A stretch of 33,542 bases of DNA from Deltaproteobacteria bacterium (GTDB taxonomy: Bacteria > Desulfobacterota > Syntrophia > Syntrophales > UBA2210): contig JAPLJO010000114.1 in assembly GCA_026388515.1 (NCBI GenBank), positions 1 to 33,542 on the forward strand. Direction: 5' to 3'. The position numbers and the translations under genes were made by a program. The number at the start of each line of letters is the position of its first letter. Position 1 is the first letter of the stretch. Under the pieces are notes generated by a model. The model was not told where the DNA came from, searched no databases, and saw only the letters and a program-made list of their open reading frames with translations. Below, one piece after another: positions 9,055-18,779 of this stretch.

Positions 9055-10313
9055 TTACGATACAGCCACTGCACAACCTCGACGCCACGGTACGCGCACC
9101 CGGCTCGAAGAGCCTGACACAGCGCGCGCTCGTGATTGCCTCGCTCGCCGCGGGGACCTCGACGATTACCCATCCGCTCATCGCGGACGACACGCGCTGC
9201 CTCATCGAAGCACTTCGCCTGCTGGGGGCGCACATTGATGAAGATGAGAACTCGCTCCGCGTTACCGGCACGGCGGGCCGGATACAAAATCCCGGCACCA
9301 GGCTTCTTCTCGACAATAACGGCACGGCGCTCCGTTTCCTGGTATCGGTTGCCACCCTCGGCGTGGGACGTTATATTATCGACGGGAGTGACCGGCTGAG
9401 GGAACGCCCCGTGAAGCCTCTTCTCGATGCCCTCGCGGTACTCGGTGTCGAGAGCCGGACCGTCGAGAACTGCGGCTGCCCGCCGGTGGTGATACAGGGG
9501 CGGGGAAGACTGGAAGGCGGCACCGTTACGTTCAGGAATTCCGAAAGCAGCCAGTACATCTCGTCGCTGCTCATTGCCGCGCCCTGTGCCGCGGGCCCCA
9601 TCGAAATCAGGGTCGAGGGGGATATGGTGTCGAAGCCTTACATTGATATGACCATGGATGTAATGAAACGGTTCGGCGTGGAAGCAGCCGCGCATGAAGG
9701 TGCATATCGTGTGAACGCACCACAGCACTACCTTCCCTGTGAGTTCGCCGTTGAGGGTGATATTTCGAGCGCCTCATATTTCTTTCTTGCCGCGGCCCTC
9801 TGCCGGGGAAAGGTACGGGTTGAAAATCTGAACGCCGGCACCATCCAGGGAGACCGGCGGGTTCTTGATATTTTTCAGCGTCTCGGCTGCCGTGTTTCGA
9901 AGGGAGACGGCTGGATTGAGGTCAATGGAGATGTGACCTCCGCGGGCGATTTTCTTTTTGACATGGCCGACATACCGGACATGGTTCCCACCGTCGCCGT
10001 CCTCTCGGCATTCCGTCGGGGACGGACGGTCATTTCAAAGGTTCCCCATCTCCGGGTGAAGGAGAGCGACCGCATTGCCGCCCTTGTCACCGAACTCAAC
10101 CGGATCGGCGTCAGTGCGGATGAACGTACCGACGGCCTTGTCATCGAAGGAGGTTCTCCCCACGGAGCGGTCATTGAGACCTATGGGGATCACCGCATCG
10201 CCATGAGCTTCGCCGCGGCAGGTCTGGCCATGGAAGGCATCAGCATTAAAGATGAAGAGTGCGTCAGAAAATCCTTCCCGGATTTCTGGAAAACACTCGG
10301 GGAGCTCTCTTGA
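9051..10313 (+). CDS. aroA: 3-phosphoshikimate 1-carboxyvinyltransferase (EPSP synthase)
   Basis: APGSKSLTQRALVIASLAAG, LDNNGTALRFLVSVA, DGSDRLRERPVKPLLDAL, SSQYISSLLIAAP, EGDISSASYFFLAAA, LRVKESDRIAAL, YGDHRIAMSFAAAGL. Confidence 0.97.
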   Translation: MITIQPLHNLDATVRAPGSKSLTQRALVIASLAAGTSTITHPLIADDTRCLIEALRLLGAHIDEDENSLRVTGTAGRIQNPGTRLLLDNNGTALRFLVSVATLGVGRYIIDGSDRLRERPVKPLLDALAVLGVESRTVENCGCPPVVIQGRGRLEGGTVTFRNSESSQYISSLLIAAPCAAGPIEIRVEGDMVSKPYIDMTMDVMKRFGVEAAAHEGAYRVNAPQHYLPCEFAVEGDISSASYFFLAAALCRGKVRVENLNAGTIQGDRRVLDIFQRLGCRVSKGDGWIEVNGDVTSAGDFLFDMADIPDMVPTVAVLSAFRRGRTVISKVPHLRVKESDRIAALVTELNRIGVSADERTDGLVIEGGSPHGAVIETYGDHRIAMSFAAAGLAMEGISIKDEECVRKSFPDFWKTLGELS

Positions 10314-10864
10314 TGAAGCATATTGTTCTTATCGGATACCGGGGCACCGGGAAATCCACGGTGGGAAGAAACCTGGCGGCGAAACTTGACCTTCCCTTCG
10401 TCGATACCGATGACCTCATCCGGCAGGAGACCGGCAAAACAGTGCGTGAACTCGTAGAAGAAGGAGGCTGGCCGCTCTTCCGTTTCCACGAAAAACAGGT
10501 TATACAGAGACTCGCGGAGAATGCCGCACCCGGCACTGTAATCGCCTCGGGGGGCGGCGTCTTCGATGACGGTGAATGCAGAGGTCTCATGCAGTCGAAA
10601 GGAGTATTCGTCTGGCTCTATGCCGACCTTTACACCATCATTGAGAGAATCGCGGGTGACACGGAAGGAGCGGACCAGAGGCCACCGCTCGATGGCGCCG
10701 ACGCTGTGCGCGAGGCGGCTGCAGTTCTCGAACGAAGAATCCCCGTCTATCGGAGTCTTGCCGATATTACGGTCAACACGGAGGGTAAAACGATCGGGGA
10801 GATAGTCTCAGAAATACACATCTGTCTCGCCATGAGGGAATGCCAATGTCAGGAAACACCATAG
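10313..10864 (+). CDS. aroK: Shikimate kinase
   Basis: MKHIVLIGYRGTGKSTVGRNLAAKLDLPFVDTDDLIRQETGKTVRELVEEGGWPLFRFHEKQVI...VIASGGGVFDD; Walker A and DTD motif. Start 10313 overlaps the aroA stop (TGATG). Confidence 0.95.
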   Translation: MKHIVLIGYRGTGKSTVGRNLAAKLDLPFVDTDDLIRQETGKTVRELVEEGGWPLFRFHEKQVIQRLAENAAPGTVIASGGGVFDDGECRGLMQSKGVFVWLYADLYTIIERIAGDTEGADQRPPLDGADAVREAAAVLERRIPVYRSLADITVNTEGKTIGEIVSEIHICLAMRECQCQETP

Positions 10865-11928
10865 GCGCCATATTCAAGCTCACCACGTGGGGCGAATCAC
10901 ATGGTCCCGCCGTCGGGGCAGTGATAGACGGCTGCCCGCCGGGGATTTTCCTCACTGAGGCGGAGATCCAGGCCGAACTTGACAGGCGGCGGCCGGGCAC
11001 GCTCTCCTCCGGCTCGCCCAGAGAAGAAGAGGACACCGTGGAAATTCTCTCCGGCACATTCAAAGGTGTCACCACTGGAACGCCGATTGCACTCATGATA
11101 CGAAACCGGGACGCGAAGAGCTCCGACTATGAAGACATGAAAAACATCTTCAGGCCCGGACACGGGGATTACACCTATTTCAGGAAGTACGGCATGCGTG
11201 ATCACCGTGGCGGCGGGCGCGCGTCGGGACGCGAGACGGCGGCCCGCGTGGCGGCGGGGGCCATCGCACGGAAAGTGATTGCGGAAAGCGGCATTCACGT
11301 CATCGCCTATACGAAGGAACTAGGCGGCATTGCGGCGGAGACACTTGATCTCGCGGAGAAAGAAAAAAACCTCCTCCTCTGCCCCGATCCGAAGGCAGTA
11401 CCCCTCATGGAGGCAAAACTCAAGGAAGCGCGGGAAAAAGGCGACACGCTGGGGGGCATCGTGGAGATTGTGGTGACGGGATGCCCGGCGGGACTGGGGG
11501 AACCTGTTTTTGATAAGATGGATGCGGATTTTGCAAAAGCCCTCATGAGCATCGGCACCGTCAAGGGAGTTGAAATCGGCGCCGGTTTTGATGCCTCGCG
11601 CATGACGGGCTCCACATGCAACGATCCCCTCACCTCCGAGGGGTTTCTCACCAACAACGCGGGCGGAATACTTGCAGGCATCACGAACGGCGCGGACATT
11701 ATCCTGCGTGCCGCCTGCAAACCGATACCATCCATCTCGCTGCCGCAGCAGACCATGGACACCGAGGGAAACCCTGCCACCATCAGCATTTCAGGCCGGC
11801 ACGACATATGCGTCATTCCACGCATCATCCCCGTCTGCGAGGCAATGGTGTGCCTGGTACTCGCAGATCATCTCCTTCGCCAGCGGGCACTTAATAAAAA
11901 TATTGACAGCAGCGAAAAACCCTGTTAG
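10846..11928 (+). CDS. aroC: Chorismate synthase
   Basis: MSGNTIGAIFKLTTWGESHGPAVGAVIDGCPPG, RRPGTLSSGSPREEEDTVEILSGTFKGVTTGTPIALMIRN, RPGHGDYTYFRKYGMRDHRGGGRASGRETAARVAAGAIA, GITNGADIILRAACKPIPSI. ORF opens at 10840. Confidence 0.97.
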   Translation: MSGNTIGAIFKLTTWGESHGPAVGAVIDGCPPGIFLTEAEIQAELDRRRPGTLSSGSPREEEDTVEILSGTFKGVTTGTPIALMIRNRDAKSSDYEDMKNIFRPGHGDYTYFRKYGMRDHRGGGRASGRETAARVAAGAIARKVIAESGIHVIAYTKELGGIAAETLDLAEKEKNLLLCPDPKAVPLMEAKLKEAREKGDTLGGIVEIVVTGCPAGLGEPVFDKMDADFAKALMSIGTVKGVEIGAGFDASRMTGSTCNDPLTSEGFLTNNAGGILAGITNGADIILRAACKPIPSISLPQQTMDTEGNPATISISGRHDICVIPRIIPVCEAMVCLVLADHLLRQRALNKNIDSSEKPC

Positions 11929-11931
11929 TCG
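11903..11931 (+). promoter_or_regulatory. Candidate internal promoter for the trp half of the operon
   Basis: TTGACA (11903-11908) inside the last codons of aroC, 17 nt spacer, then TAGTCG (weak -10), ~31 nt upstream of the Trp leader ATG. Confidence 0.35.
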
Positions 11932-11961
11932 GGTGCAGCATACAGCAACGGGAACGTCATA

Positions 11962-12036
11962 ATGATTTCACAATTCAGCATAAAGAATAACTGGTGGTGG
12001 TATCCGGACATACTGAAGGGGTTCGTCCACCGCTGA
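11962..12036 (+). CDS. trpL: Trp leader peptide (attenuator): MISQFSIKNNWWWYPDILKGFVHR
   Basis: Short ORF with three consecutive TGG codons, located between aroC and trpE and followed by two competing hairpins. Confidence 0.88.
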   Translation: MISQFSIKNNWWWYPDILKGFVHR

Positions 12037-12054
12037 TCTTTACCGTCAATGCAT

Positions 12055-12094
12055 AAAAGGCCGTGGGGAATCTCCTGAATCCCCACGGCCTTTT
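12055..12094 (+). promoter_or_regulatory. Trp attenuator 1:2 hairpin
   Basis: AAAAGGCCGTGGGGA-atctcctgaa-TCCCCACGGCCTTTT, 15-bp perfect stem. Confidence 0.85.
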
Positions 12095-12123
12095 ATATTT
12101 GTACCATCATAGGGATTAACATG

Positions 12124-12153
12124 AAAAGGCCGTGAGTCATCACGGCCTTTTTT
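12124..12153 (+). terminator. Trp attenuator 3:4 terminator hairpin
   Basis: AAAAGGCCGTGA-gtca-TCACGGCCTTTTTT, perfect 12-bp stem with T-run directly upstream of trpE. Confidence 0.88.
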
Positions 12154-12171
12154 ATTGGCGAAAGGAGCACT

Positions 12172-13650
12172 ATGTACTACCCGTCACTCAATGAATTTAA
12201 AACTCTTGCCACGCCGGGACGCATGGTTCCCGTCTTCAGGGAAATCCTCGCCGACATGGAGACACCCGTCTCGGCCTTTCAGAAACTCGCAGGAAAACAA
12301 TATGCCTTTCTCCTCGAAAGCGTGGAAGGCGGGGAGAAATGGGGCCGCTATACATTTCTCGGCGCGGACCCGAGAATGGTCCTCACGGTGCGGGGAACGA
12401 AGGTGCTCATACGGGAACGGGGCAGGACCCGATCGTACGACCACGACGGGCAGCCGCTCGCGTTCCTGAAAGAAATCATCGAGCGGCACACTCCTGTCCA
12501 GGTGTCCGGACTTCCCCGGTTCTACGGCGGCGCCGTCGGATATTTCGGTTACGATATGGTGAGATATTTCGAGCGGCTTCCCGCCCATGCGACAGGCTCG
12601 CCGGTGACCGATGACGCAGTATTTCTCGTTACCGACACACTCATCATCTTCGATAACGTGCGACACACCATCAAGGTGGTCGCATGTGCATTTGTAAATG
12701 ACGGTGACGATACGGAGAGCCTGTACCATGATGCCACCCGGAGCATCGACGGCATGGCACGTCTTCTCATGCGTCGGAAGGCCATCGCGGGACGCCGTGA
12801 GGAGACTCCGAGGCTCCCGTCTTTTACGGCCAATATGTCCCGCTGGGAATATACCAATATCGTCGCACAGGCAAAAGAGTACATTGCCGCCGGCGATATC
12901 ATCCAGGTGGTGCTTTCCCAGCGTTTCACGGGAACATCCCCCGCGCCTGCGCTCGATCTCTACCGTGCGCTCCGCTTCATCAATCCATCGCCCTACATGT
13001 TCTTTCTGAAACTGGGCCGCCTCACCCTCATCGGCTCGTCACCGGAGGTCATGGTGCGGCTCGAAGAGGGAGTTGTTGAGTTGAGACCCATTGCCGGCAC
13101 ACGACGACGCGGCGGGAGCGAACAGGAAGACAGGAAACTCGCCTGCGACCTTCTGCAGGACCCCAAGGAACGGGCCGAGCACGTCATGCTCGTCGATCTG
13201 GGAAGAAACGATCTGGGAAGAATAGCCCGCACCGGCTCCGTGCAGGTAACGCAACTCATGGCAGTGGAGCGCTACTCCCACGTGATGCATCTCGTCTCCA
13301 CCATCAGGGCGGAACTCGCCGCCGGGAAGGACTTCACCGATGTCATCAGGGCAACATTCCCGGCAGGCACGCTCTCGGGAGCGCCCAAGATCAGGGCCAT
13401 GGAAATCATCGACGAGCTGGAGCCGTCCGGGAGGGGGCCCTACGGCGGCGCCGTGGGATACATCGGATATTCGGGCAACATGGATCTGTGCATCACCATA
13501 AGAACCATGGTGCTCGAACGCGGCATCATACACATCCAGAGCGGGGCGGGCATCGTCGCCGACTCCGATCCCGACTCGGAGTACGAAGAAACGAAGAGCA
13601 AGGCACAGGGACTCATACAGGCCGTCCAGATGGCGGCATCAGGCCTGTAA
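12172..13650 (+). CDS. trpE: Anthranilate synthase component I
   Basis: GAVGYFGYDMVRYFERL, AKEYIAAGDIIQVVLSQRF, PSPYMFFLKLG, IGSSPEVMVRLEEGVVELRPIAGTRRRG, HVMLVDLGRNDLGRIARTGSVQV, TFPAGTLSGAPKIRAMEIIDELEP, GGAVGYIGYSGNMDLCITIRTM. Confidence 0.97.
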   Translation: MYYPSLNEFKTLATPGRMVPVFREILADMETPVSAFQKLAGKQYAFLLESVEGGEKWGRYTFLGADPRMVLTVRGTKVLIRERGRTRSYDHDGQPLAFLKEIIERHTPVQVSGLPRFYGGAVGYFGYDMVRYFERLPAHATGSPVTDDAVFLVTDTLIIFDNVRHTIKVVACAFVNDGDDTESLYHDATRSIDGMARLLMRRKAIAGRREETPRLPSFTANMSRWEYTNIVAQAKEYIAAGDIIQVVLSQRFTGTSPAPALDLYRALRFINPSPYMFFLKLGRLTLIGSSPEVMVRLEEGVVELRPIAGTRRRGGSEQEDRKLACDLLQDPKERAEHVMLVDLGRNDLGRIARTGSVQVTQLMAVERYSHVMHLVSTIRAELAAGKDFTDVIRATFPAGTLSGAPKIRAMEIIDELEPSGRGPYGGAVGYIGYSGNMDLCITIRTMVLERGIIHIQSGAGIVADSDPDSEYEETKSKAQGLIQAVQMAASGL

Positions 13651-13675
13651 TACTACCTACAGGGAGAAGATTCAC

Positions 13676-14260
13676 ATGATTCTCATGATAGACAATTACG
13701 ATTCCTTCACCTTCAACCTTGTCCAGTACATTGAACAACTCGGAAGGGAAGTCACGGTGGAACGGAACGACACCATTACCACTGACGACATCGAATCGAT
13801 GCAGCCGGAGGCAATCGTCATTTCTCCGGGTCCCGGCGGTCCCGCCGGCGCAGGCATTACCGTCGATGTAATCAGGCGTTTTTACGAACAGACCCCCATT
13901 ATGGGAATATGCCTCGGCCACCAGGCCATCGGATACAGTTTCGGCGCCGAAGTAGTCCGGGCAGGCTCCCTCATGCACGGGAAAACGTCGGAAATCCTCA
14001 ACGACGGGAGAACCATCTTCAAGGGACTGCCCTCACCTTTTGTTGCAGGCCGCTACCATTCTCTTCTTCTTAAAAGGGATACCATACCGGATTGCCTCGA
14101 AATCAGCGCCGAGACCGGCGAGGGTGAAGTCATGGGGGTCAGGCACCGCCGTTATCCCGTCGAGGGAATCCAGTTTCATCCCGAATCGATACTGACGCCA
14201 AACGGAAAGCGCATCATCAGGAATTTTCTGGAAATCGCCGATCTCTATCGTCATTCATGA
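13676..14260 (+). CDS. trpG: Anthranilate synthase component II (glutamine amidotransferase)
   Basis: [82 protein letters not shown]. Confidence 0.96.
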   Translation: MILMIDNYDSFTFNLVQYIEQLGREVTVERNDTITTDDIESMQPEAIVISPGPGGPAGAGITVDVIRRFYEQTPIMGICLGHQAIGYSFGAEVVRAGSLMHGKTSEILNDGRTIFKGLPSPFVAGRYHSLLLKRDTIPDCLEISAETGEGEVMGVRHRRYPVEGIQFHPESILTPNGKRIIRNFLEIADLYRHS

Positions 14261-14277
14261 ATGAAAGGAGTGTCACC

Positions 14278-15288
14278 ATGATCAGGGAAGCCATCGAAAA
14301 GTTCGTGCAACGCATCAACCTCACGGAACAGGAAATGATACGCGTCATGGAGGAAATCATGACGGGAGAGGCGACATCGTCGCAGATTGCCGCGTTCATC
14401 ACCGCGCTCCGAATGAAGGGGGAAACAGTGGACGAGGTCACGGGGGCGGCGCGTGTCATGCGCCGGAAAGCAGTCCGGATCGACGCCCGCTCATCCGTCG
14501 TGGTGGATACCTGCGGTACCGGCGGCGACGGCATGCACACCTTCAATATCTCCACCACCACCGCCTTTGTCGTGGCCGCGGCGGGCATCACCGTCGCCAA
14601 GCACGGGAACCGCGCCGTGTCGAGTGGTTGCGGGAGCGCCGATGTGCTCGAGGCACTCGGCGTGAATATCGACGCACCGCCGGAAGTCGTCGAGGAATGC
14701 GTGCAGACCGCCGGCATCGGATTTCTCTTCGCACCCCGCCTTCACGGCGCCATGAAGTACGCCGTCACACCCCGGAAAGAAATCGGCATCAGGACCATAT
14801 TCAACATGCTGGGGCCTCTCACCAACCCGGCGGGCGCCACGTCACAGCTTCTCGGCGTCTACGACGCGACACTCACCGAGGCATTCGCCGGTGTCCTGAA
14901 GAATCTCGGCACGCGCCGGGCCTTTGTCGTGCACGGTTTTGACGGCCTCGACGAAGCGACCGTCACGGCGGAGACGCGCGTCTCGGAACTGAAAGACGGC
15001 ATTATCAGCACCTATAACATCGACCCGGTACGTTTCTTCGGCGACCGCTGCCACATCGACGATTTAAGAGGCGGCGACGCCTCGGTGAACGCCGAGATTC
15101 TCACGCGTGTGCTTGCCGGACACGACGGGGCATGCAGAAAAGTCGTGCTTCTCAACGCCGCGCTCGCCATCATGGCGGCGGAGAAAACCGGCACCATGGA
15201 GGAAGGCCTCGCCATTGCGGGAGAATGCATCGAAAGCGGTGCCGCTCTTAAGAAGCTGAAGGTGCTGATAGACATGAGTAACGGATGA
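14278..15288 (+). CDS. trpD: Anthranilate phosphoribosyltransferase
   Basis: [99 protein letters not shown] opens at 14257 (overlapping trpG); AAAGGAG favours ATG 14278. Confidence 0.96.
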   Translation: MIREAIEKFVQRINLTEQEMIRVMEEIMTGEATSSQIAAFITALRMKGETVDEVTGAARVMRRKAVRIDARSSVVVDTCGTGGDGMHTFNISTTTAFVVAAAGITVAKHGNRAVSSGCGSADVLEALGVNIDAPPEVVEECVQTAGIGFLFAPRLHGAMKYAVTPRKEIGIRTIFNMLGPLTNPAGATSQLLGVYDATLTEAFAGVLKNLGTRRAFVVHGFDGLDEATVTAETRVSELKDGIISTYNIDPVRFFGDRCHIDDLRGGDASVNAEILTRVLAGHDGACRKVVLLNAALAIMAAEKTGTMEEGLAIAGECIESGAALKKLKVLIDMSNG

Positions 15289-15297
15289 AAATACACC

Positions 15298-16086
15298 ATG
15301 ATACTGGATCGTATACTTACACATAAAAAGAACGAGGTGGAAGAACTGAAGCGTTCCACAGGACGTGCGTCTCTTGAACGGGCCGTCCGGGATCTTCCCC
15401 CAACGCGAGATTTCGCCGTAGCGCTCCGAAAGCGCGAGTGTGCCGTCATTGCTGAGATCAAGAGTCGTTCCCCATCGGCGGGCACCATCCTTGACAACTT
15501 CGATCACCGGACCATCGCCGCGATCTACGAATCACACGGCGCCGCCGCCATATCGGTCATCACGGACAGGCATTTTTTCGGCGGTGACCGCTCCTTTCTT
15601 GCCGATATACGAAGCACCGTCTCACTGCCCCTGCTCCGCAAGGATTTCATCATCGATGACTGCCAGATCATAGAGACGCGTGCACTCGGAGCCGATGCCG
15701 TGCTGCTCATCGCGATGATACTTGATGCACGCACGCTTCGAAGCTTCATCATGCGTGCGGAGTCGCTTGGAATGACGCCGCTCGTTGAAGTGCATTCCAA
15801 TGAGGACGTAAAGAGAGCGCTCGCTGCCGGCGCCCGTGTGATAGGCATCAATAACCGTGACCTGCAAACCTTCAAAACCGATATCACGGTAAGCGCGAAC
15901 CTCGTGCCTTTCATACCGGAAGATATTCTTGTGGTGAGTGAAAGCGGGATTCGCACACGAAATGACATCGACACGCTCATGGCAGTGGGTATCCGGGCAT
16001 TTCTCGTGGGCGAGGCACTTATGAAGGCTGCTGATAGAGGCGGGACGCTCCGCACGCTCCTCGGAAGAGACGACTACAATGCCTGA
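15298..16086 (+). CDS. trpC: Indole-3-glycerol phosphate synthase
   Basis: MILDRILTHKKNEVEELK, VIAEIKSRSPSAGTI, AAAISVITDRHFFGG, LPLLRKDFIIDDCQIIETRALGADAVLLIAMIL, VIGINNRDLQTFKTD, VVSESGI. Confidence 0.96.
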   Translation: MILDRILTHKKNEVEELKRSTGRASLERAVRDLPPTRDFAVALRKRECAVIAEIKSRSPSAGTILDNFDHRTIAAIYESHGAAAISVITDRHFFGGDRSFLADIRSTVSLPLLRKDFIIDDCQIIETRALGADAVLLIAMILDARTLRSFIMRAESLGMTPLVEVHSNEDVKRALAAGARVIGINNRDLQTFKTDITVSANLVPFIPEDILVVSESGIRTRNDIDTLMAVGIRAFLVGEALMKAADRGGTLRTLLGRDDYNA

Positions 16087-16759
16087 AGTAAAAATATGCG
16101 GAATCACCAGGATTGAAGATGCCCTCGCCGCTGTGGAATGCGGCGCCGATGCCCTGGGTTTCGTCTTTTACCGCAAGAGCCCCCGGTGTATTCATCCCGA
16201 AGCCGCCAGGCGCATCATAGATGCTCTACCCCGCACCGTTTCCTCAGTAGGGGTGTTCGTCAACGAAGACATAGGGATCGTTACCAGCACGATGGAGTTC
16301 TGCGGGCTTTCCATGATTCAGCTTCACGGAAATGAATCGCCGGATTATTCGAGGATGTTTCCTCTCTCGAGGATAATCAAGGCTTTTTCACCGTCTTCCG
16401 AAGAAGATCTTGATGCCGCCCTTCGCTATCCATGCCGTGCCGTACTCATCGACGCCAGTGTCCCGGGACAATACGGCGGCACCGGGAAAAGGGCCGACTG
16501 GGAACTCGCGGCGAGACTGCGGGAAGCGCGCCCCCTTATAATCTCCGGCGGGCTCTCTTCAGAGAACATCATCGAGGCGATCCGGGTACTATCGCCTGAC
16601 GCGGTGGACGCAAGCAGCGGTGTCGAGATCACACCCGGCCTGAAAGATATCGATAGAATGGAGACATTCATTAAAGCCGTTCGAACCGCCGAGGAGTCCG
16701 GTACTGTTCGGCGGCACACAATTTTCACCATCACTGCATCCGGAGAGACACAACAATGA
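16079..16759 (+). CDS. trpF: Phosphoribosylanthranilate isomerase
   Basis: [127 protein letters not shown]. Confidence 0.95.
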   Translation: MPEVKICGITRIEDALAAVECGADALGFVFYRKSPRCIHPEAARRIIDALPRTVSSVGVFVNEDIGIVTSTMEFCGLSMIQLHGNESPDYSRMFPLSRIIKAFSPSSEEDLDAALRYPCRAVLIDASVPGQYGGTGKRADWELAARLREARPLIISGGLSSENIIEAIRVLSPDAVDASSGVEITPGLKDIDRMETFIKAVRTAEESGTVRRHTIFTITASGETQQ

Positions 16760-17955
16760 AAAAAAGACTGCCTGATAAAAAAGGACATTTCGGGATTTTC
16801 GGAGGACGGTACGTTGCGGAAACACTCATTCCGGCCCTCGTGGAGCTGGAGGCATCATATAAGAGTGCGAAAAAAGACCGGGCATTCACGCGGGAGCTGG
16901 CCCATTATTCCCGCGATTATGCGGGGCGAGAGACACCTTTGTACTTCGCGTCACGCATGACGAAGGCGCTTGGCGGCGCGAGAATCTACCTGAAGCGGGA
17001 AGACCTCTGCCACACGGGCTCCCACAAAATTAACAATACCCTCGGCCAGGCGCTCCTGGCACGACGCATGGGGAAAAACCGCGTGATCGCCGAGACGGGC
17101 GCCGGCCAGCACGGTGTCGCCACCGCCACCGTCGCGGCCCTTTTCGGCATGACCTGTCGCGTGTTCATGGGAACCGAGGATGTGGCGCGTCAGTCATCCA
17201 ACGTGCTCCGGATGCGGATGCTGGGCGCGGAAGTGGTTCCCGTGGAGAGTGGCACGAGGACCCTCAAGGACGCCATGAATGAAGCGATGCGCCACTGGGT
17301 ATCCCATGTGAGAGACACCTTTTATGTCATCGGCACGACGGCAGGTCCGCACCCCTACCCTGCCATGGTAAGAGATTTCCAGAGCGTGATCGGTCGGGAG
17401 ACGAAACGCCAGATCATGCAACAGGAAGGCAGCCTTCCCGATTTTCTTATCGCCTGTATCGGCGGCGGCAGCAACGCCATGGGGCTTTTTCATCCTTTTC
17501 TTCATTACCGCGGTGTGCATATGATCGGCGTCGAAGCGGCGGGCGCGGGAATCCATACGGGCATGCATGCAGCGAGCATCACCGCTGGGAAGTTAGGCGT
17601 CCTTCATGGCAACAAAACCTTCCTTCTCCAGGATGATGACGGGCAGATCCAGGAAACTCACTCCATCGCGGCGGGACTGGATTACCCCGGCGTCGGGCCG
17701 GAACATGCCTACCTCCATGACACGGGCCGCGCGGACTACGTCGCTGTCGATGACGATGAGGCGGTCAAGGCGGCGCTCTTCCTTTCACGACACGAGGGAA
17801 TCATCCCGGCCATGGAAAGCGCCCACGCCCTTGCCTATGTCATGAAACTGGCGCCCCGGCTTCGCAAAGACAAAATCATCATCGTCAATCTCTCGGGAAG
17901 AGGTGACAAGGACGCGGGCATTATCGCCGCGAGAATGAAGGAGCGGGTTGCATGA
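16756..17955 (+). CDS. trpB: Tryptophan synthase beta subunit
   Basis: [130 protein letters not shown] (PLP lysine in HTGSHKINN). Confidence 0.97.
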   Translation: MKKRLPDKKGHFGIFGGRYVAETLIPALVELEASYKSAKKDRAFTRELAHYSRDYAGRETPLYFASRMTKALGGARIYLKREDLCHTGSHKINNTLGQALLARRMGKNRVIAETGAGQHGVATATVAALFGMTCRVFMGTEDVARQSSNVLRMRMLGAEVVPVESGTRTLKDAMNEAMRHWVSHVRDTFYVIGTTAGPHPYPAMVRDFQSVIGRETKRQIMQQEGSLPDFLIACIGGGSNAMGLFHPFLHYRGVHMIGVEAAGAGIHTGMHAASITAGKLGVLHGNKTFLLQDDDGQIQETHSIAAGLDYPGVGPEHAYLHDTGRADYVAVDDDEAVKAALFLSRHEGIIPAMESAHALAYVMKLAPRLRKDKIIIVNLSGRGDKDAGIIAARMKERVA

Positions 17956-18755
17956 AACGGCTGGAAACGACATTCTTCAAACTTCGTGAACGGAACGAAA
18001 AAGCGCTTGTGGTGTATCTGACCGCCGGCGATCCGAACCTCACCACCACCCTTGACATACTGCGAGTGCTCTCCGAGAGCGGCGTGGATATCATCGAGGT
18101 CGGCGTTCCCTTTTCCGACCCCACGGCCGACGGGCCCGTCATCCAGGCCGCGTCACAGAGGTCTCTCCGGAACGGAACGACACTTTCCGCCGTCCTTGAT
18201 ATGATTACCTCATTCAGAAAAATCTCTGAAACCCCCGTGGTGCTCTTCGGATACTACAACCCCGTCTTCCGCTACGGCAACGCCCGCTTCGCAAGAAACG
18301 CCTCAAACGCGGGCGTGGACGGCGTTCTCATCGTTGACCTTCCGCCGGAAGAATCACAGGAACTAAGACAATATACCGACCGCGCGGGCATCGATTTCAT
18401 CTCGCTCATCGCCCCCACGACACCCACCGGGAGGATCCGGACGATTGCACGCGCCTCTTCCGGCTTCCTCTACTATATCTCCATCACGGGCATCACGGGA
18501 ACGGCAAAACCAGATTCTTCCTCGGTCAAGAAGGAGGTGAAACGGATACGGGAGGTCACCAACCTGCCCGTGGTCGTCGGCTTCGGCATATCCACCGCCG
18601 GACAGGCGGCGGATCTTTCACGGCATGCCGACGGCATCGTCATCGGAAGCGCCCTTGTCCGCCTCGTGGGCACGCATGGCACGAGCAGGAAGTTGATGCA
18701 GATCGTCGGCTCTTATGTTAAGGAAATCAAAAATTCCATGAGAATGAAGCGGTAG
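17952..18755 (+). CDS. trpA: Tryptophan synthase alpha subunit
   Basis: [110 protein letters not shown]. Confidence 0.96.
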   Translation: MKRLETTFFKLRERNEKALVVYLTAGDPNLTTTLDILRVLSESGVDIIEVGVPFSDPTADGPVIQAASQRSLRNGTTLSAVLDMITSFRKISETPVVLFGYYNPVFRYGNARFARNASNAGVDGVLIVDLPPEESQELRQYTDRAGIDFISLIAPTTPTGRIRTIARASSGFLYYISITGITGTAKPDSSSVKKEVKRIREVTNLPVVVGFGISTAGQAADLSRHADGIVIGSALVRLVGTHGTSRKLMQIVGSYVKEIKNSMRMKR

Positions 18756-18779
18756 CGCCGGTACGAAAGATCCACGGGG

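Noticed and set aside
8880-9728. 282-aa minus-strand ORF antisense to aroE/aroA
   Set aside because: Shadow ORF of well-supported conserved genes; no recognisable motifs, high-GC third-position effect.
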